Part shown: positions 1-6,498 of the stretch, one piece after another
Position numbering within the stretch: position 1 is the first letter of the stretch
Layout: each line of letters starts with the position of its first letter
Assembly: GCA_004557285.1 (NCBI GenBank)
Contig: SFEK01000105.1
Coordinates: 1-7,339, forward strand
Direction: 5' to 3'
Origin: Bacteroidales bacterium
GTDB lineage: Bacteria; Bacteroidota; Bacteroidia; Bacteroidales; Bacteroidaceae
DNA length: 7,339 bases
The notes under the pieces: model-generated
What the model saw: only the letters and a program-made list of their open reading frames with translations
What the model was told of the DNA's origin: nothing
The model's database searches: none
Translations under genes and position numbers: made by a program

Positions 1-21
1 GCTTGAATTTTGCTTTGCCAT
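1..21 (-). CDS. Start of a gene downstream of exbD, cut by the window edge (possibly a second ExbD)
   Basis: An ATG lies at 21-19 on the minus strand, only 3 bases after the exbD stop codon. The seven codons visible before the window ends read MAKQNSS. The very short gap is typical of translationally linked genes in one operon. Bacteroidetes exbB loci often carry two exbD genes in tandem, and a short polar, Lys/Ser-rich N-terminus ahead of a membrane helix would suit a second ExbD/TolR protein. Too little is visible to identify the product; a TonB-type protein or something unrelated is also possible. The start itself is reasonably likely, the identity is a guess. Confidence 0.45.
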
Positions 22-24
22 TGC

Positions 25-654
25 TTAGTCCTCCTGCTGTTTTTTATAAGATGTGATGAGGTAGTAACGGTTCTCGCTCATGTCCTGAAGTTCGGACATC
101 ACCTTCTTGACAACACCGTAAGGTGTGTCGGCGTCAGCCTTGAGCGCGAGTTTCATGTCAGGACCATTATTGTCACGGGCAGCTTGAACCCAGAGTTGGA
201 ATTCGCTCATGCCCTTCTGACCGTCTTTTTCGATACTATCGGTAGGAATACCTTTAGTAGCCATATATTCATTCAGTTTGGTGTCATCCAGTGAAAGGAG
301 GGCGGGAATCTCGTCCATTGGCACACCCACGTTGGTGGCTGTACGGAAGGTTTCGAGCTGCTGTCCGTTCAGTTGGATGCCGAACTGGTCGGTCATCGTA
401 GTGAGTACGTTAGTGAAGTCGCCCGGTTTGTCCATACCAAGGAACACCTTGCCATGCTTGTCAATGAGGATTGACAACACATTGTTTTCAGGCACCTTGG
501 TCTCCATGATTGAGCCAGGGGTGTTGACCTTCACTGCCTCATTCTTCACGAATGTTGATGTCAACATGAAGAACGTCAGCAGGAGGACCATCACGTCGCT
601 CATAGGAGTCATGTCTATCCAGACGTCCGCTTTCTTAATTTTTACTTTACCCAT
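25..654 (-). CDS. exbD: ExbD/TolR-family biopolymer transport protein
   Basis: Single-span inner-membrane partner of ExbB. Together they use the proton gradient to energise TonB-dependent uptake across the outer membrane, or a Tol-like envelope function. The 209-residue product has a short cytoplasmic N-terminus (MGKVKIKKADVWIDMTPM) and one hydrophobic helix at about residues 19-36. Asp20, in MSDVMVLLLTFFM, is at the place of the essential proton-carrying aspartate of the family. The periplasmic part ends with the family-like stretch LALKADADTPYGVVKKVM (about 169-186). Most ExbD proteins are about 140 residues; the extra length lies between about residues 74 and 166 in a polar segment that I cannot assign to a domain. 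The start is the first ATG in frame, followed immediately by the basic N-terminus normal for ExbD; no Shine-Dalgarno is visible. It sits 29 bp after exbB and 3 bp before the next start, so it is surely cotranscribed. TolR is the alternative name. Confidence 0.9.
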   Translation of the reverse strand: MGKVKIKKADVWIDMTPMSDVMVLLLTFFMLTSTFVKNEAVKVNTPGSIMETKVPENNVLSILIDKHGKVFLGMDKPGDFTNVLTTMTDQFGIQLNGQQLETFRTATNVGVPMDEIPALLSLDDTKLNEYMATKGIPTDSIEKDGQKGMSEFQLWVQAARDNNGPDMKLALKADADTPYGVVKKVMSELQDMSENRYYLITSYKKQQED

Positions 655-683
655 GGTGATAAAATTTTAAAGGGTTAGTAAAA

Positions 684-1517
684 TTAAGCTTCTTCTGTGT
701 GGTTTGCTTCGTAGGTCTGAGCAATGGTGTAACCAACTTCGTCGAGAGCGTAGGTCAGCTTGTCGATCTTATTTGAATAGTAGTTGTAGGCAATAACGGC
801 GCACCATGAGGTCAAAATACCAGATGCGGTGTTAACGAGCGCCTCAGAAATACCTTCAGACAGTGCGAGGGAGTCGCCACCACCACCAGATGCCAGAGCG
901 GCAAATGAACGGATCATACCTACTACAGTACCGAACAACGCGGTAAGAGTACCCAGTGTTACGAGAGTAGCAAGGATAGGCATGTTCATCTGCAGAGTAG
1001 GCATTTCGAGCTGTGTAGCCTCTTCGTGAGCCTGCTGGATCTTGGCAATCTTCTGAGCCTTCTTGATGCCGCTGGTCTGCTCCATCTCTTTGTAAGTGCG
1101 GAGAGAAGCACCAACAACGTTGGCTACAGTACCTCTCTGTGCGTCGCAAAGCTTCTGGGCCTTGTCGAAATCGTTGGCATTGAGGGCTGCCTTGATGTTA
1201 GAAACGAACTTGGGGAGCTTGCCCTTACCAAAAGCGGTGTTCAGAGCCAACCAACGCTCGATGCTCAAAGCAACAACGGTGAACAACAGAGTGATAATCA
1301 CAGGAACGACGATACCACCTTTGTAGATTGTACCGAGAAGACTTCCGTCTTTCACTGCGTTTGCAGGATCTCCGCCCTGGAAGTTGTCAGGATTACCGAG
1401 CACAAATTTGTAAACACAAACTGCTGCTACGAAACAGAAAACGATTACCCAAATTGCTGCTTGGATACCTTGGAAGCCCGACTTTTTAGGGGCTGCCTTT
1501 GCTTGTGTAGTTGCCAT
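684..1517 (-). CDS. exbB: MotA/TolQ/ExbB-family proton channel protein
   Basis: Inner-membrane proton-channel subunit that assembles with ExbD and drives TonB. The product is 277 residues. Hydrophobic segments lie at about 18-39, 67-90, 179-203 and 226-247. The third carries the family motif form LGTLTALFGTVVGMI, and the fourth follows EGISEALVNTASGI, which closely matches the ExbB/TolQ signature before the last helix. A cytoplasmic domain of about 85 residues (92-178) lies between helices 2 and 3. The first helix, followed by a Gly/Asp-rich loop (41-66), is extra compared with the three-helix E. coli ExbB; the basic start (KAAPKK) suggests the N-terminus is inside. The start is the first ATG, behind an A/T-rich leader without Shine-Dalgarno. 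It is the first gene of its cluster, after a 237-bp gap with a likely promoter. ExbB and TolQ cannot be told apart from sequence alone. Confidence 0.92.
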   Translation of the reverse strand: MATTQAKAAPKKSGFQGIQAAIWVIVFCFVAAVCVYKFVLGNPDNFQGGDPANAVKDGSLLGTIYKGGIVVPVIITLLFTVVALSIERWLALNTAFGKGKLPKFVSNIKAALNANDFDKAQKLCDAQRGTVANVVGASLRTYKEMEQTSGIKKAQKIAKIQQAHEEATQLEMPTLQMNMPILATLVTLGTLTALFGTVVGMIRSFAALASGGGGDSLALSEGISEALVNTASGILTSWCAVIAYNYYSNKIDKLTYALDEVGYTIAQTYEANHTEEA

Positions 1518-1642
1518 AATTTTTTTGTTTTAATTTTTAGTTATTAATAATTTTGGTAATAAAGTTTTTCCTTCTTCGGTTAATCGCCATTAAGCTATTG
1601 TCTATTCTTCAGCTTGCTAAATTCGGCAGGTTATTTTTTGAC

Positions 1643-1668
1643 TCCACAAAATTAATAATTTATGTGGA
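1643..1668. repeat. 26-bp near-perfect palindrome upstream of exbB
   Basis: The outer arms TCCACA (1643-1648) and TGTGGA (1663-1668) are exact reverse complements. The inner arms AAATTA (1649-1654) and TAATTT (1656-1661) also match, around a single central A, with one extra A at 1662. The symmetry covers nearly the whole 26 bp. As RNA there is no room for a loop without opening the inner pairs, so a dimeric DNA-binding protein site is more likely than a terminator. It overlaps the putative exbB -7 box (1647-1654), where an operator would act. The protein that might bind is unknown. Confidence 0.5.
1647..1654 (-). promoter_or_regulatory. Possible exbB promoter, -7 box TAATTTTG
   Basis: On the minus strand this reads TAATTTTG, an exact match to the Bacteroidetes -7 consensus TAnnTTTG. 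I find no TTTG-like -33 box at the usual spacing, so this is only half supported. It would give exbB a 5' untranslated leader of roughly 120 bases, very rich in A and T just before the ATG. Its overlap with the palindrome at 1643-1668 makes it a plausible regulated promoter. Confidence 0.4.
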
Positions 1669-1714
1669 ATGAACGTGACAATTAATAAGTTTTAACAGCG
1701 ATTTTTTGATTTTT

Positions 1715-1749
1715 CCCATAGTTAGGAGTCCAAAAACTCACAATATGGG
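1715..1749 (-). terminator. Two-tier inverted repeat just after the aminotransferase stop, possible terminator
   Basis: The outer arms CCCATA (1715-1720) and TATGGG (1744-1749) are perfect complements. Inside them GAGT (1726-1729) pairs with ACTC (1736-1739) around a 6-base loop. The structure begins 5 bases after the aminotransferase stop codon, where a transcript end is expected. In the direction of transcription it is followed by an A-rich stretch, not a T-run, so it is not a classical intrinsic terminator. It may instead protect the mRNA 3' end or be chance. Confidence 0.3.
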
Positions 1750-1754
1750 GAATT

Positions 1755-2948
1755 TTACTTCAATTTAGCTAAACATTCCTTGATTCTTCGCATCGACTCG
1801 CGGATATTGTCATCGCTGGTGGCATAGCTCATCCTGAAACATTGTGGGTCGCCAAAGGCATCGCCGGCCACTGTGGCCACATGTCCCACTTCAAGCAGAT
1901 ACATGGCAAGGTCGGTTGAGCTGTTGATGACACGGGTGCCGTCGGTCTTGCCGAAGAAATTGCTGCACTTGGGGAACAGGTAGAAGGCACCTTCGGGAAC
2001 ATTCACCTCAAGTCCGGGAATATCCTTGGCCAATTCAACAATCAGGTTGCGGCGACGCTCAAAGGCCACTCTCATGTCTTCCACACACTGCTGCGAGGCG
2101 GTGTAGGCCGCCAAGGCGGCTTTCTGGCTCACGGAGCAAGGACCGCTGGTGTATTGGCCCTGCAGTTTGTTGCAGCCTTTGACAATCCACTCGGGGGCGG
2201 CGATATATCCGATGCGCCATCCGGTCATGGCGTATGCCTTGGACACACCGTTGACAATGATGGTGCGCTCCTTCATGCCGGGCACCTGGGCGATGCTGGC
2301 ATGACGGCCGGTATAGTTGATGTGCTCGTAAATTTCATCGGCAAGCACGAACAGGTCGTCGTGTCTCTTGATGACCTCGGCCAGCGCGGCCAATTCTTCC
2401 TGAGAATAGACGCTTCCTGTAGGGTTGCTGGGCGAGCAGAGGATAATCATTCTTGTCTTGGGGGTAATGGCAGCCTCCAACTGTTGGGGAGTCATCTTGA
2501 AGTTCTGCTCAAATCCGGCCTCCACGATGACAGGTACGCCACCGGCGAGTTTCACCATCTGAGGATAGCTTACCCAATAGGGTGCGGGGATAATCACCTC
2601 TTCGCCATCGTTGACCAATGCCATCACGGTGTTGCAGACACTCTGCTTGGCACCGTTGGACACCAGCACCTCGTTGACCGAATAGTCGAGACCATTCTCG
2701 TTCTTGAGTTTTGCCACGATGGCCTCACGCAGGTCCATATAGCCGGGAACAGGTGAGTAACGTGAGAAGTTTTCATCAATTGCGCGCTTGGCGGCATCCT
2801 TGATGTGGTCGGGAGTGTTGAAGTCTGGTTCTCCAACGCTGAGATTAATCACGTCGATACCCTGCGCCTTCATTTCTCCACTCTTCTGCGACATGGCGAG
2901 AGTTGCTGAAGGAGCCAAACGATTAAGTCGCTCTGATAATTGTGCCAT
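1755..2948 (-). CDS. aspC: Class I pyridoxal-phosphate aspartate aminotransferase
   Basis: Cytoplasmic enzyme that moves the amino group between aspartate and 2-oxoglutarate, giving oxaloacetate and glutamate. The 397-residue product has the features of fold-type I, subgroup I-beta/gamma aminotransferases: SNGAKQ (97-102, phosphate binding), PYW (123-125, ring stacking), SPSNPTG (172-178) with Asn175, ADEIYEH (203-209) with Asp204 to the pyridine nitrogen, SKAYAMTGWRIGY (236-248) with Lys237 as the Schiff-base lysine, and FRMSYA (371-376) with Arg372 for the substrate carboxylate. The reading frame is open up to an ATG at 3038, but I chose 2948. There the protein starts with the family-like MAQLSERLNRLAPS, and the predicted promoter lies at 2973-3003, so the upstream 30 codons would lie outside the transcript. 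Some relatives also use prephenate or aromatic substrates, which the sequence does not decide. It is 118 bp after ribBA. Confidence 0.93.
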   Translation of the reverse strand: MAQLSERLNRLAPSATLAMSQKSGEMKAQGIDVINLSVGEPDFNTPDHIKDAAKRAIDENFSRYSPVPGYMDLREAIVAKLKNENGLDYSVNEVLVSNGAKQSVCNTVMALVNDGEEVIIPAPYWVSYPQMVKLAGGVPVIVEAGFEQNFKMTPQQLEAAITPKTRMIILCSPSNPTGSVYSQEELAALAEVIKRHDDLFVLADEIYEHINYTGRHASIAQVPGMKERTIIVNGVSKAYAMTGWRIGYIAAPEWIVKGCNKLQGQYTSGPCSVSQKAALAAYTASQQCVEDMRVAFERRRNLIVELAKDIPGLEVNVPEGAFYLFPKCSNFFGKTDGTRVINSSTDLAMYLLEVGHVATVAGDAFGDPQCFRMSYATSDDNIRESMRRIKECLAKLK

Positions 2949-2972
2949 TTCTTTAAGGTTTTTATGTTTTTG

Positions 2973-3003
2973 CAAAAATAAATAAATTATTTGTTTTGAG
3001 AAA
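2973..3003 (-). promoter_or_regulatory. Promoter of the aspartate aminotransferase gene
   Basis: On the minus strand a -33 box TTTC (3003-3000, one base from TTTG) is followed after 19 bases by TATTTTTG (2980-2973), an exact TAnnTTTG. Transcription would start near 2966 and leave a leader of about 18 bases before the ATG at 2948. This agrees with the short start chosen for the gene. It lets the aminotransferase be expressed apart from ribBA upstream. Confidence 0.6.
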
Positions 3004-3005
3004 AT

Positions 3006-3020
3006 TATATGCTGTTTTTT
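3006..3020 (-). repeat. 15-bp direct repeat, copy in front of the aminotransferase promoter
   Basis: On the minus strand this reads AAAAAACAGCATATA. An identical 15-bp copy lies at 4297-4311 in front of ribBA. This copy ends three bases before the -33 box of the aminotransferase promoter. An exact 15-bp match between two short gaps is unusual for a window this size, although A/T-richness raises the chance. It may be a shared regulatory site; no binding protein can be named. Confidence 0.45.
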
Positions 3021-3034
3021 TGCCTCTTCGTCGT

Positions 3035-3046
3035 ACAAACGTTTGT
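3035..3046. promoter_or_regulatory. 12-bp perfect palindrome ACAAACGTTTGT, possible operator
   Basis: The sequence is its own reverse complement over 12 bp, with an AAACGTTT core. A central CG within A/T-flanked half sites is the look of LacI-family operators such as the PurR box. It lies in the 118-bp gap between ribBA and the aminotransferase, about 31 bp upstream of the predicted -33 box. Regulation is inferred; only the symmetry is seen. Confidence 0.4.
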
Positions 3047-3066
3047 CTTATGGCGACACCACCGCA

Positions 3067-4275
3067 TCAAAGATGCAGTGTGTGTCCCATACGCTCCTTC
3101 TTGGTCTTGAGATATTTGTAATCGTATTCGTTGGGCTGCACCTCGATGGGCACATTCTCCACAATTTCGAGTCCGTAGGCCTCAAGCCCCACACGTTTGG
3201 TGGGATTGTTGGTCATCAGGCGCATCTTGTGCACGCCGAGATGGCGCAGCATCTGTGCACCGCAGCCATAGTCGCGCTCATCGGGTTTGAAGCCCAGATG
3301 CACATTGGCCTCGACAGTGTCCAGCCCCTGCTCCTGCAGTTTGTAGGCCTCTATCTTGTTCATCAGACCAATACCGCGGCCTTCCTGCTGCATGTAGATG
3401 AGCACTCCCTTGCCTTCCTGCTCTATCATCTGCATGGCTTTGTGCAACTGCTGTCCGCAGTCGCAGCGCTTGCTGCCGAACACATCGCCGGTGGCGCACG
3501 ACGAATGGACACGCACAAGGATGGGCTCATCTTCGCTCCACTCGCCCTTGATGAGCGCCATGTGCTCCAGTCCGCTGCTTGTCTGGCGGAAAGGCACGAG
3601 CTTGAAGTGGCCATACTCGGTAGGCATTTCGACCATTGTGCCCACGCTGATCAGCGACTCGTGCTTGAGTCGGTAGGCGATGAGGTCTTTGATGGATATT
3701 ACCTTGAGGTGGTGTTCCTTGGCAAACTCCATCAGCTGCGGCAGACGTGCCATGGTGCCATCCTCGTTCATGATTTCCATGAGTGCACCGGCGGGGTACA
3801 GCCCTGTGAGCTTGCACAGGTCGATGGCAGCCTCAGTGTGTCCGCTGCGTCGCAGCACACCATTGTCCTGGGCATACAGAGGGTTGATGTGTCCCGGGCG
3901 GCCAAAGGTCTTTGCGGTAGAATTGGGGTCGGCCAGGGCTTTGATGGTTTCAGCCCTGTCGTGGGCAGAGACACCGGTTGAGCAGCCCTCCAGTTTATCG
4001 ACGGTCACCGTGAACGGTGTGCCGAGCACTGAGGTGTTTTCCGTCACCTGTCGCGGCAGGTCGAGTTCGTCACAGCGGCTCAACGTAATTGGTGCACAAA
4101 GCACGCCACGCGCATATTTCAGCATGAAGTTCACCTTTTCCGCTGTGATTTTTTCAGCGGCGATAATCAGGTCGCCTTCATTCTCACGGTCTTCATCATC
4201 CACTACGATGACAAATTCGCCCTGTTTGAAATCCACCAAGGCCTCTTCGATGGTGTTAATCTTAAGATCTTCCAT
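3067..4275 (-). CDS. ribBA: Bifunctional 3,4-dihydroxy-2-butanone-4-phosphate synthase / GTP cyclohydrolase II
   Basis: Carries out the first steps of both arms of riboflavin synthesis: ribulose 5-phosphate to dihydroxybutanone phosphate plus formate, and GTP to the diaminopyrimidine precursor. The 402 residues are two complete domains. Residues 1 to about 205 are the RibB part: VVDDEDRENEGDLI (24-37) with Arg30/Glu31 at the metal and substrate site, CSTGVSAHDRAETI (98-111), RPGHINPL (126-133), GHTEAAIDL (145-153) with His146, and Glu167. Residues from about 208 are the RibA part: VHSSCATGDVFGSKRCDCG (256-274) with zinc ligands Cys260, Cys271 and Cys273, QQEGRGIGL (296-304), RDYGCGAQMLRHLG (334-347) and TNNPTKRVGL (355-364). 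No key residue is missing, so both activities are expected. It is 34 bp after the LptF/G gene and probably shares its transcript. I see no FMN riboswitch in front of it. Confidence 0.96.
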   Translation of the reverse strand: MEDLKINTIEEALVDFKQGEFVIVVDDEDRENEGDLIIAAEKITAEKVNFMLKYARGVLCAPITLSRCDELDLPRQVTENTSVLGTPFTVTVDKLEGCSTGVSAHDRAETIKALADPNSTAKTFGRPGHINPLYAQDNGVLRRSGHTEAAIDLCKLTGLYPAGALMEIMNEDGTMARLPQLMEFAKEHHLKVISIKDLIAYRLKHESLISVGTMVEMPTEYGHFKLVPFRQTSSGLEHMALIKGEWSEDEPILVRVHSSCATGDVFGSKRCDCGQQLHKAMQMIEQEGKGVLIYMQQEGRGIGLMNKIEAYKLQEQGLDTVEANVHLGFKPDERDYGCGAQMLRHLGVHKMRLMTNNPTKRVGLEAYGLEIVENVPIEVQPNEYDYKYLKTKKERMGHTLHL

Positions 4276-4296
4276 GTTTGCTTATACCTTATTATA

Positions 4297-4311
4297 TATA
4301 TGCTGTTTTTT
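4297..4311 (-). repeat. 15-bp direct repeat, copy in front of ribBA
   Basis: Identical to the copy at 3006-3020. Here it overlaps the stop codon of the LptF/G gene (4310-4312) and fills much of the 34-bp gap, ending about 21 bases before the ribBA ATG. No Bacteroidetes promoter box is recognisable next to it, unlike the other copy. The position inside the ribBA leader also allows a role in mRNA processing or translation. Confidence 0.45.
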
Positions 4312-6211
4312 ACTTGTTCATATCTTCTATTCGCGCCACGACTTGCTCGTTGAGTTTCCTCACCAGCCTGAAGTCGCGAAGCAGTCTTAATCTGAAATGC
4401 CACATCCTTAGATAAAGGAACAGTCCTAACGGCACGACCAATGCGGCCAGCACGTTGAGCCACCTGCGCTCAAAGGGCCGTGTGTGCGAACGCTCTGTCA
4501 TGAACGGATAGTCGTTGAGCACGGCAAGCAGCTGGCGGTCTTTCGTGTTAGACAGGTCTTCGATGACCTGTTCAAGACGCTGCGTCATCTGCTCCACCTC
4601 GTGGTCGGGTGCATATTTGAAGAACACCTTGACGAAATTGGGGGCCAGCAGCAGGTTGTGTTCATGCACATAGCGGTCGATGTCGGCATTGATGGCCAAC
4701 AAGCTTTGTGCATCAGCGGCATAGTCGGGGTCGTTGATGATCACATCCTTGCGATACACGGCACGCTTGTTTCTCAGTCCCAGCAATTTCATGAAGAAGT
4801 TGCGGTAGAGGTCGATATTGAACACCACCGAGTCTTTGTTGGCCTTATAGGTGAAGAACACCGCCAACGGAGCGAGCACGGCAGTGGCAATGCTCTTGCC
4901 GAACCACACGGCCCACATGCCGCCTCTTGCCATACGATAGCCGGTGTTGTCGAAGATGTAATACACGATGAACACCAGCACCGAGATGATGACGGGAACG
5001 CCCAAACCGCCCTTGCGGATGATGGCTCCCAGGGGTGCGCCGATGAAGAAGAAGATGATGCACGACAGGGCCAACGTGAACTTGCTGATGGCTTCGATGC
5101 GGTGCTGTCTGATAATTTTGTCACCTTCTGCCGTCAACATGCCCTTGAAGTTGAGGTCGTTGGTTTCGCTCTGCACCCTGTTCAATGCAGCGTCCACCAC
5201 TTCCAGTTTGCGTTCAGCCGTCAGCCGTCCATAGATGGAGTCGAAACTGTAGGTCTTGGTGCCGGCCATCTTCACGGCCCTCAGCGAGTCGGCACGCGAC
5301 AGGCGGGGCATGGTGTAATAGACCTTCTTGACATCGGCATAAAACTGCCGGCCTATGCTGTCGTAGGTATGGTTGAGCGAATCGACGTCGCGCTTGATTT
5401 GGGCAAGGCCCTTGGCACGGGCATTGTTTGACAACGAACTGGCATCTGCCATGTTGAAGTCGGCATCAAAATCGAGCACGATTTTCTTCCTTACAAAGGT
5501 TTCCCTACGGTAAGGCACATGCGCCCCGGCAGCCAGGTCTTGCGACTTCATGTTTTCAAACCACTCTCCGCTATACAGCGTCAGCACCAGGTGTTTCTTT
5601 TCTGCCGTCGACTGCAACATTCCCGAGTCGGCTAATATCACGGCGGCATCGTCAAAGCTGTCGGTCATCTTGTATATCATCACGCCATAGAGCATGCCTG
5701 TGCCCACATCTTTTTTCTGCACATACAGGTTGCATTGCGGAATGCCGTCGTAAAAGATGCCCTCTGGTATCTCCAGTTCTGGACTTTTCTGCTTCATCGA
5801 CAGCAGCAGTCTGGAGAACGACAGATTGGCATTGGGACCTACGACATCCTGAAAGTAGAACGACCCGAAAGCAATCAGCACCACGATGACAATCAGCGAG
5901 CGGAATGTCTGCATGAGCGACACTCCAGCTGCCTTGATGGCCGTGAGCTCGGTGCTCTCTCCCAGATTACCAAAGGCGATGAGCGCTGACAGCAGGATGG
6001 CAAGCGGCAAGGCCTGCGGCACGAGCATCAGACTCATGTACCAAAAGAATTGGGCAAGCACCTCAACGGAGAGGCCCTTACCTATCAGCTGGTCGACATA
6101 ACGCCATAAAAACTGCATCATGAGCACGAACTGACAGATGAAGAACGTGCCCACAAAGAGTAATCCGAACTGCTTGGCAATGAATATATCTAACTTCTTT
6201 ATTCGGAACAT
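4310..6211 (-). CDS. LptF/LptG (YjgP/YjgQ) family permease, enlarged Bacteroidetes form
   Basis: Inner-membrane subunit of the LptB2FG-type transporter that lifts lipopolysaccharide out of the inner membrane and passes it to the LptC-A-D bridge. The 633-residue product has the family plan: helices at about 12-36, 57-82 and 104-124, a periplasmic region (about 125-375), then helices at about 376-397, 404-422 and 438-455. Family-like segments are LDIFIAKQFGLLFVGTFF at the start, SALIAFGNLGESTELTAIKAAG (about 75-96, the cytoplasmic coupling segment) and FIGAPLGAIIRKGGLG (389-404). E. coli LptF and LptG are about 360 residues. The excess comes from a mostly helical, charged insert before helix 4 (about 258-370) and a C-terminal extension of about 175 residues with a further hydrophobic helix at 585-603. 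The start is the first ATG, near the first helix. LptF and LptG cannot be distinguished here, so no symbol is given. ribBA follows 34 bp later. Confidence 0.9.
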   Translation of the reverse strand: MFRIKKLDIFIAKQFGLLFVGTFFICQFVLMMQFLWRYVDQLIGKGLSVEVLAQFFWYMSLMLVPQALPLAILLSALIAFGNLGESTELTAIKAAGVSLMQTFRSLIVIVVLIAFGSFYFQDVVGPNANLSFSRLLLSMKQKSPELEIPEGIFYDGIPQCNLYVQKKDVGTGMLYGVMIYKMTDSFDDAAVILADSGMLQSTAEKKHLVLTLYSGEWFENMKSQDLAAGAHVPYRRETFVRKKIVLDFDADFNMADASSLSNNARAKGLAQIKRDVDSLNHTYDSIGRQFYADVKKVYYTMPRLSRADSLRAVKMAGTKTYSFDSIYGRLTAERKLEVVDAALNRVQSETNDLNFKGMLTAEGDKIIRQHRIEAISKFTLALSCIIFFFIGAPLGAIIRKGGLGVPVIISVLVFIVYYIFDNTGYRMARGGMWAVWFGKSIATAVLAPLAVFFTYKANKDSVVFNIDLYRNFFMKLLGLRNKRAVYRKDVIINDPDYAADAQSLLAINADIDRYVHEHNLLLAPNFVKVFFKYAPDHEVEQMTQRLEQVIEDLSNTKDRQLLAVLNDYPFMTERSHTRPFERRWLNVLAALVVPLGLFLYLRMWHFRLRLLRDFRLVRKLNEQVVARIEDMNK

Positions 6212-6248
6212 GATATGTTTCGGCTACCCCATATAGGGTTACAGGTTG

Positions 6249-6256
6249 CAAAATTA
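6249..6256 (-). promoter_or_regulatory. Possible promoter of the LptF/G-ribBA unit, -7 box TAATTTTG
   Basis: The minus strand reads TAATTTTG, an exact TAnnTTTG and the same eight bases as the box upstream of exbB. No TTTG is found 19-21 bases further upstream, so the -33 half is missing. It would start transcription about 30 bases before the ATG at 6211. The short leader can form a small hairpin, ACCC (6226-6229) with GGGT (6236-6239). The gap 6212-6498 holds no other gene that I can support. Confidence 0.4.
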
Positions 6257-6397
6257 GCATAAAAATATTAGAAACCGCCATGTTTTTCGGTTTTTTAAGC
6301 AGTTTCACTCATTATTATTTTACGCATCCGTTTGTCGGCACCACCATAAAGACAGACAATCAGTGTGTAAATGAACAATAAGTTGATAATGAAGCGC

Positions 6398-6417
6398 AAA
6401 AAACAGTCTCTCACTGT
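6398..6417 (-). terminator. Weak intrinsic terminator of the START-like gene
   Basis: On the minus strand ACAGT (6417-6413) and ACTGT (6407-6403) form a 5-bp stem around the loop GAGAG. The stem is followed directly by a run of T (minus-strand complement of 6398-6403, six bases counting the last stem base). It lies about 80 bases after the stop codon of the START-like gene and in the right direction. The stem is short, so efficiency would be modest. Confidence 0.4.
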
Positions 6418-6431
6418 CGCAAGAGTGTCAT

Positions 6432-6450
6432 TCTGCTATCAAGCAGATAG
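6432..6450. repeat. Overlapping pair of mutually exclusive hairpins downstream of the START-like gene
   Basis: TCTGC (6432-6436) pairs with GCAGA (6443-6447), and CTATC (6436-6440) pairs with GATAG (6446-6450). The two share bases, so only one can form at a time. The element lies between the START-like stop codon and its terminator. Stems of five pairs are short and may be chance. Confidence 0.25.
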
Positions 6451-6498
6451 TTGTCTATTGAAGCAACGAATGAACGGCCGGCAAGACAGAGGGCACCA

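Noticed and set aside
2949..3038. A 30-codon N-terminal extension of the aminotransferase
   Set aside because: The extension contains the predicted promoter, is Lys/Ile-rich and unlike the family, while the ATG at 2948 gives the normal N-terminus.
3043..3981. A 312-codon open frame on the plus strand opposite ribBA
   Set aside because: ribBA is complete with all catalytic motifs on the other strand; this frame is a shadow arising from its codon use.
4276..4309. Possible FMN riboswitch in front of ribBA
   Set aside because: The gap is only 34 bp, far too short for the FMN aptamer, and no such motif is present.
4484..5431. A 315-codon open frame on the plus strand opposite the LptF/G gene
   Set aside because: It is fully antisense to a well-supported membrane protein gene, has a His/Gln/Asp-rich composition typical of reverse-frame shadows, and matches no family.
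6078..6308. A 76-codon minus-strand frame overlapping the start of the LptF/G gene
   Set aside because: Its second half lies in another frame of the LptF/G coding sequence and it has no recognisable content.
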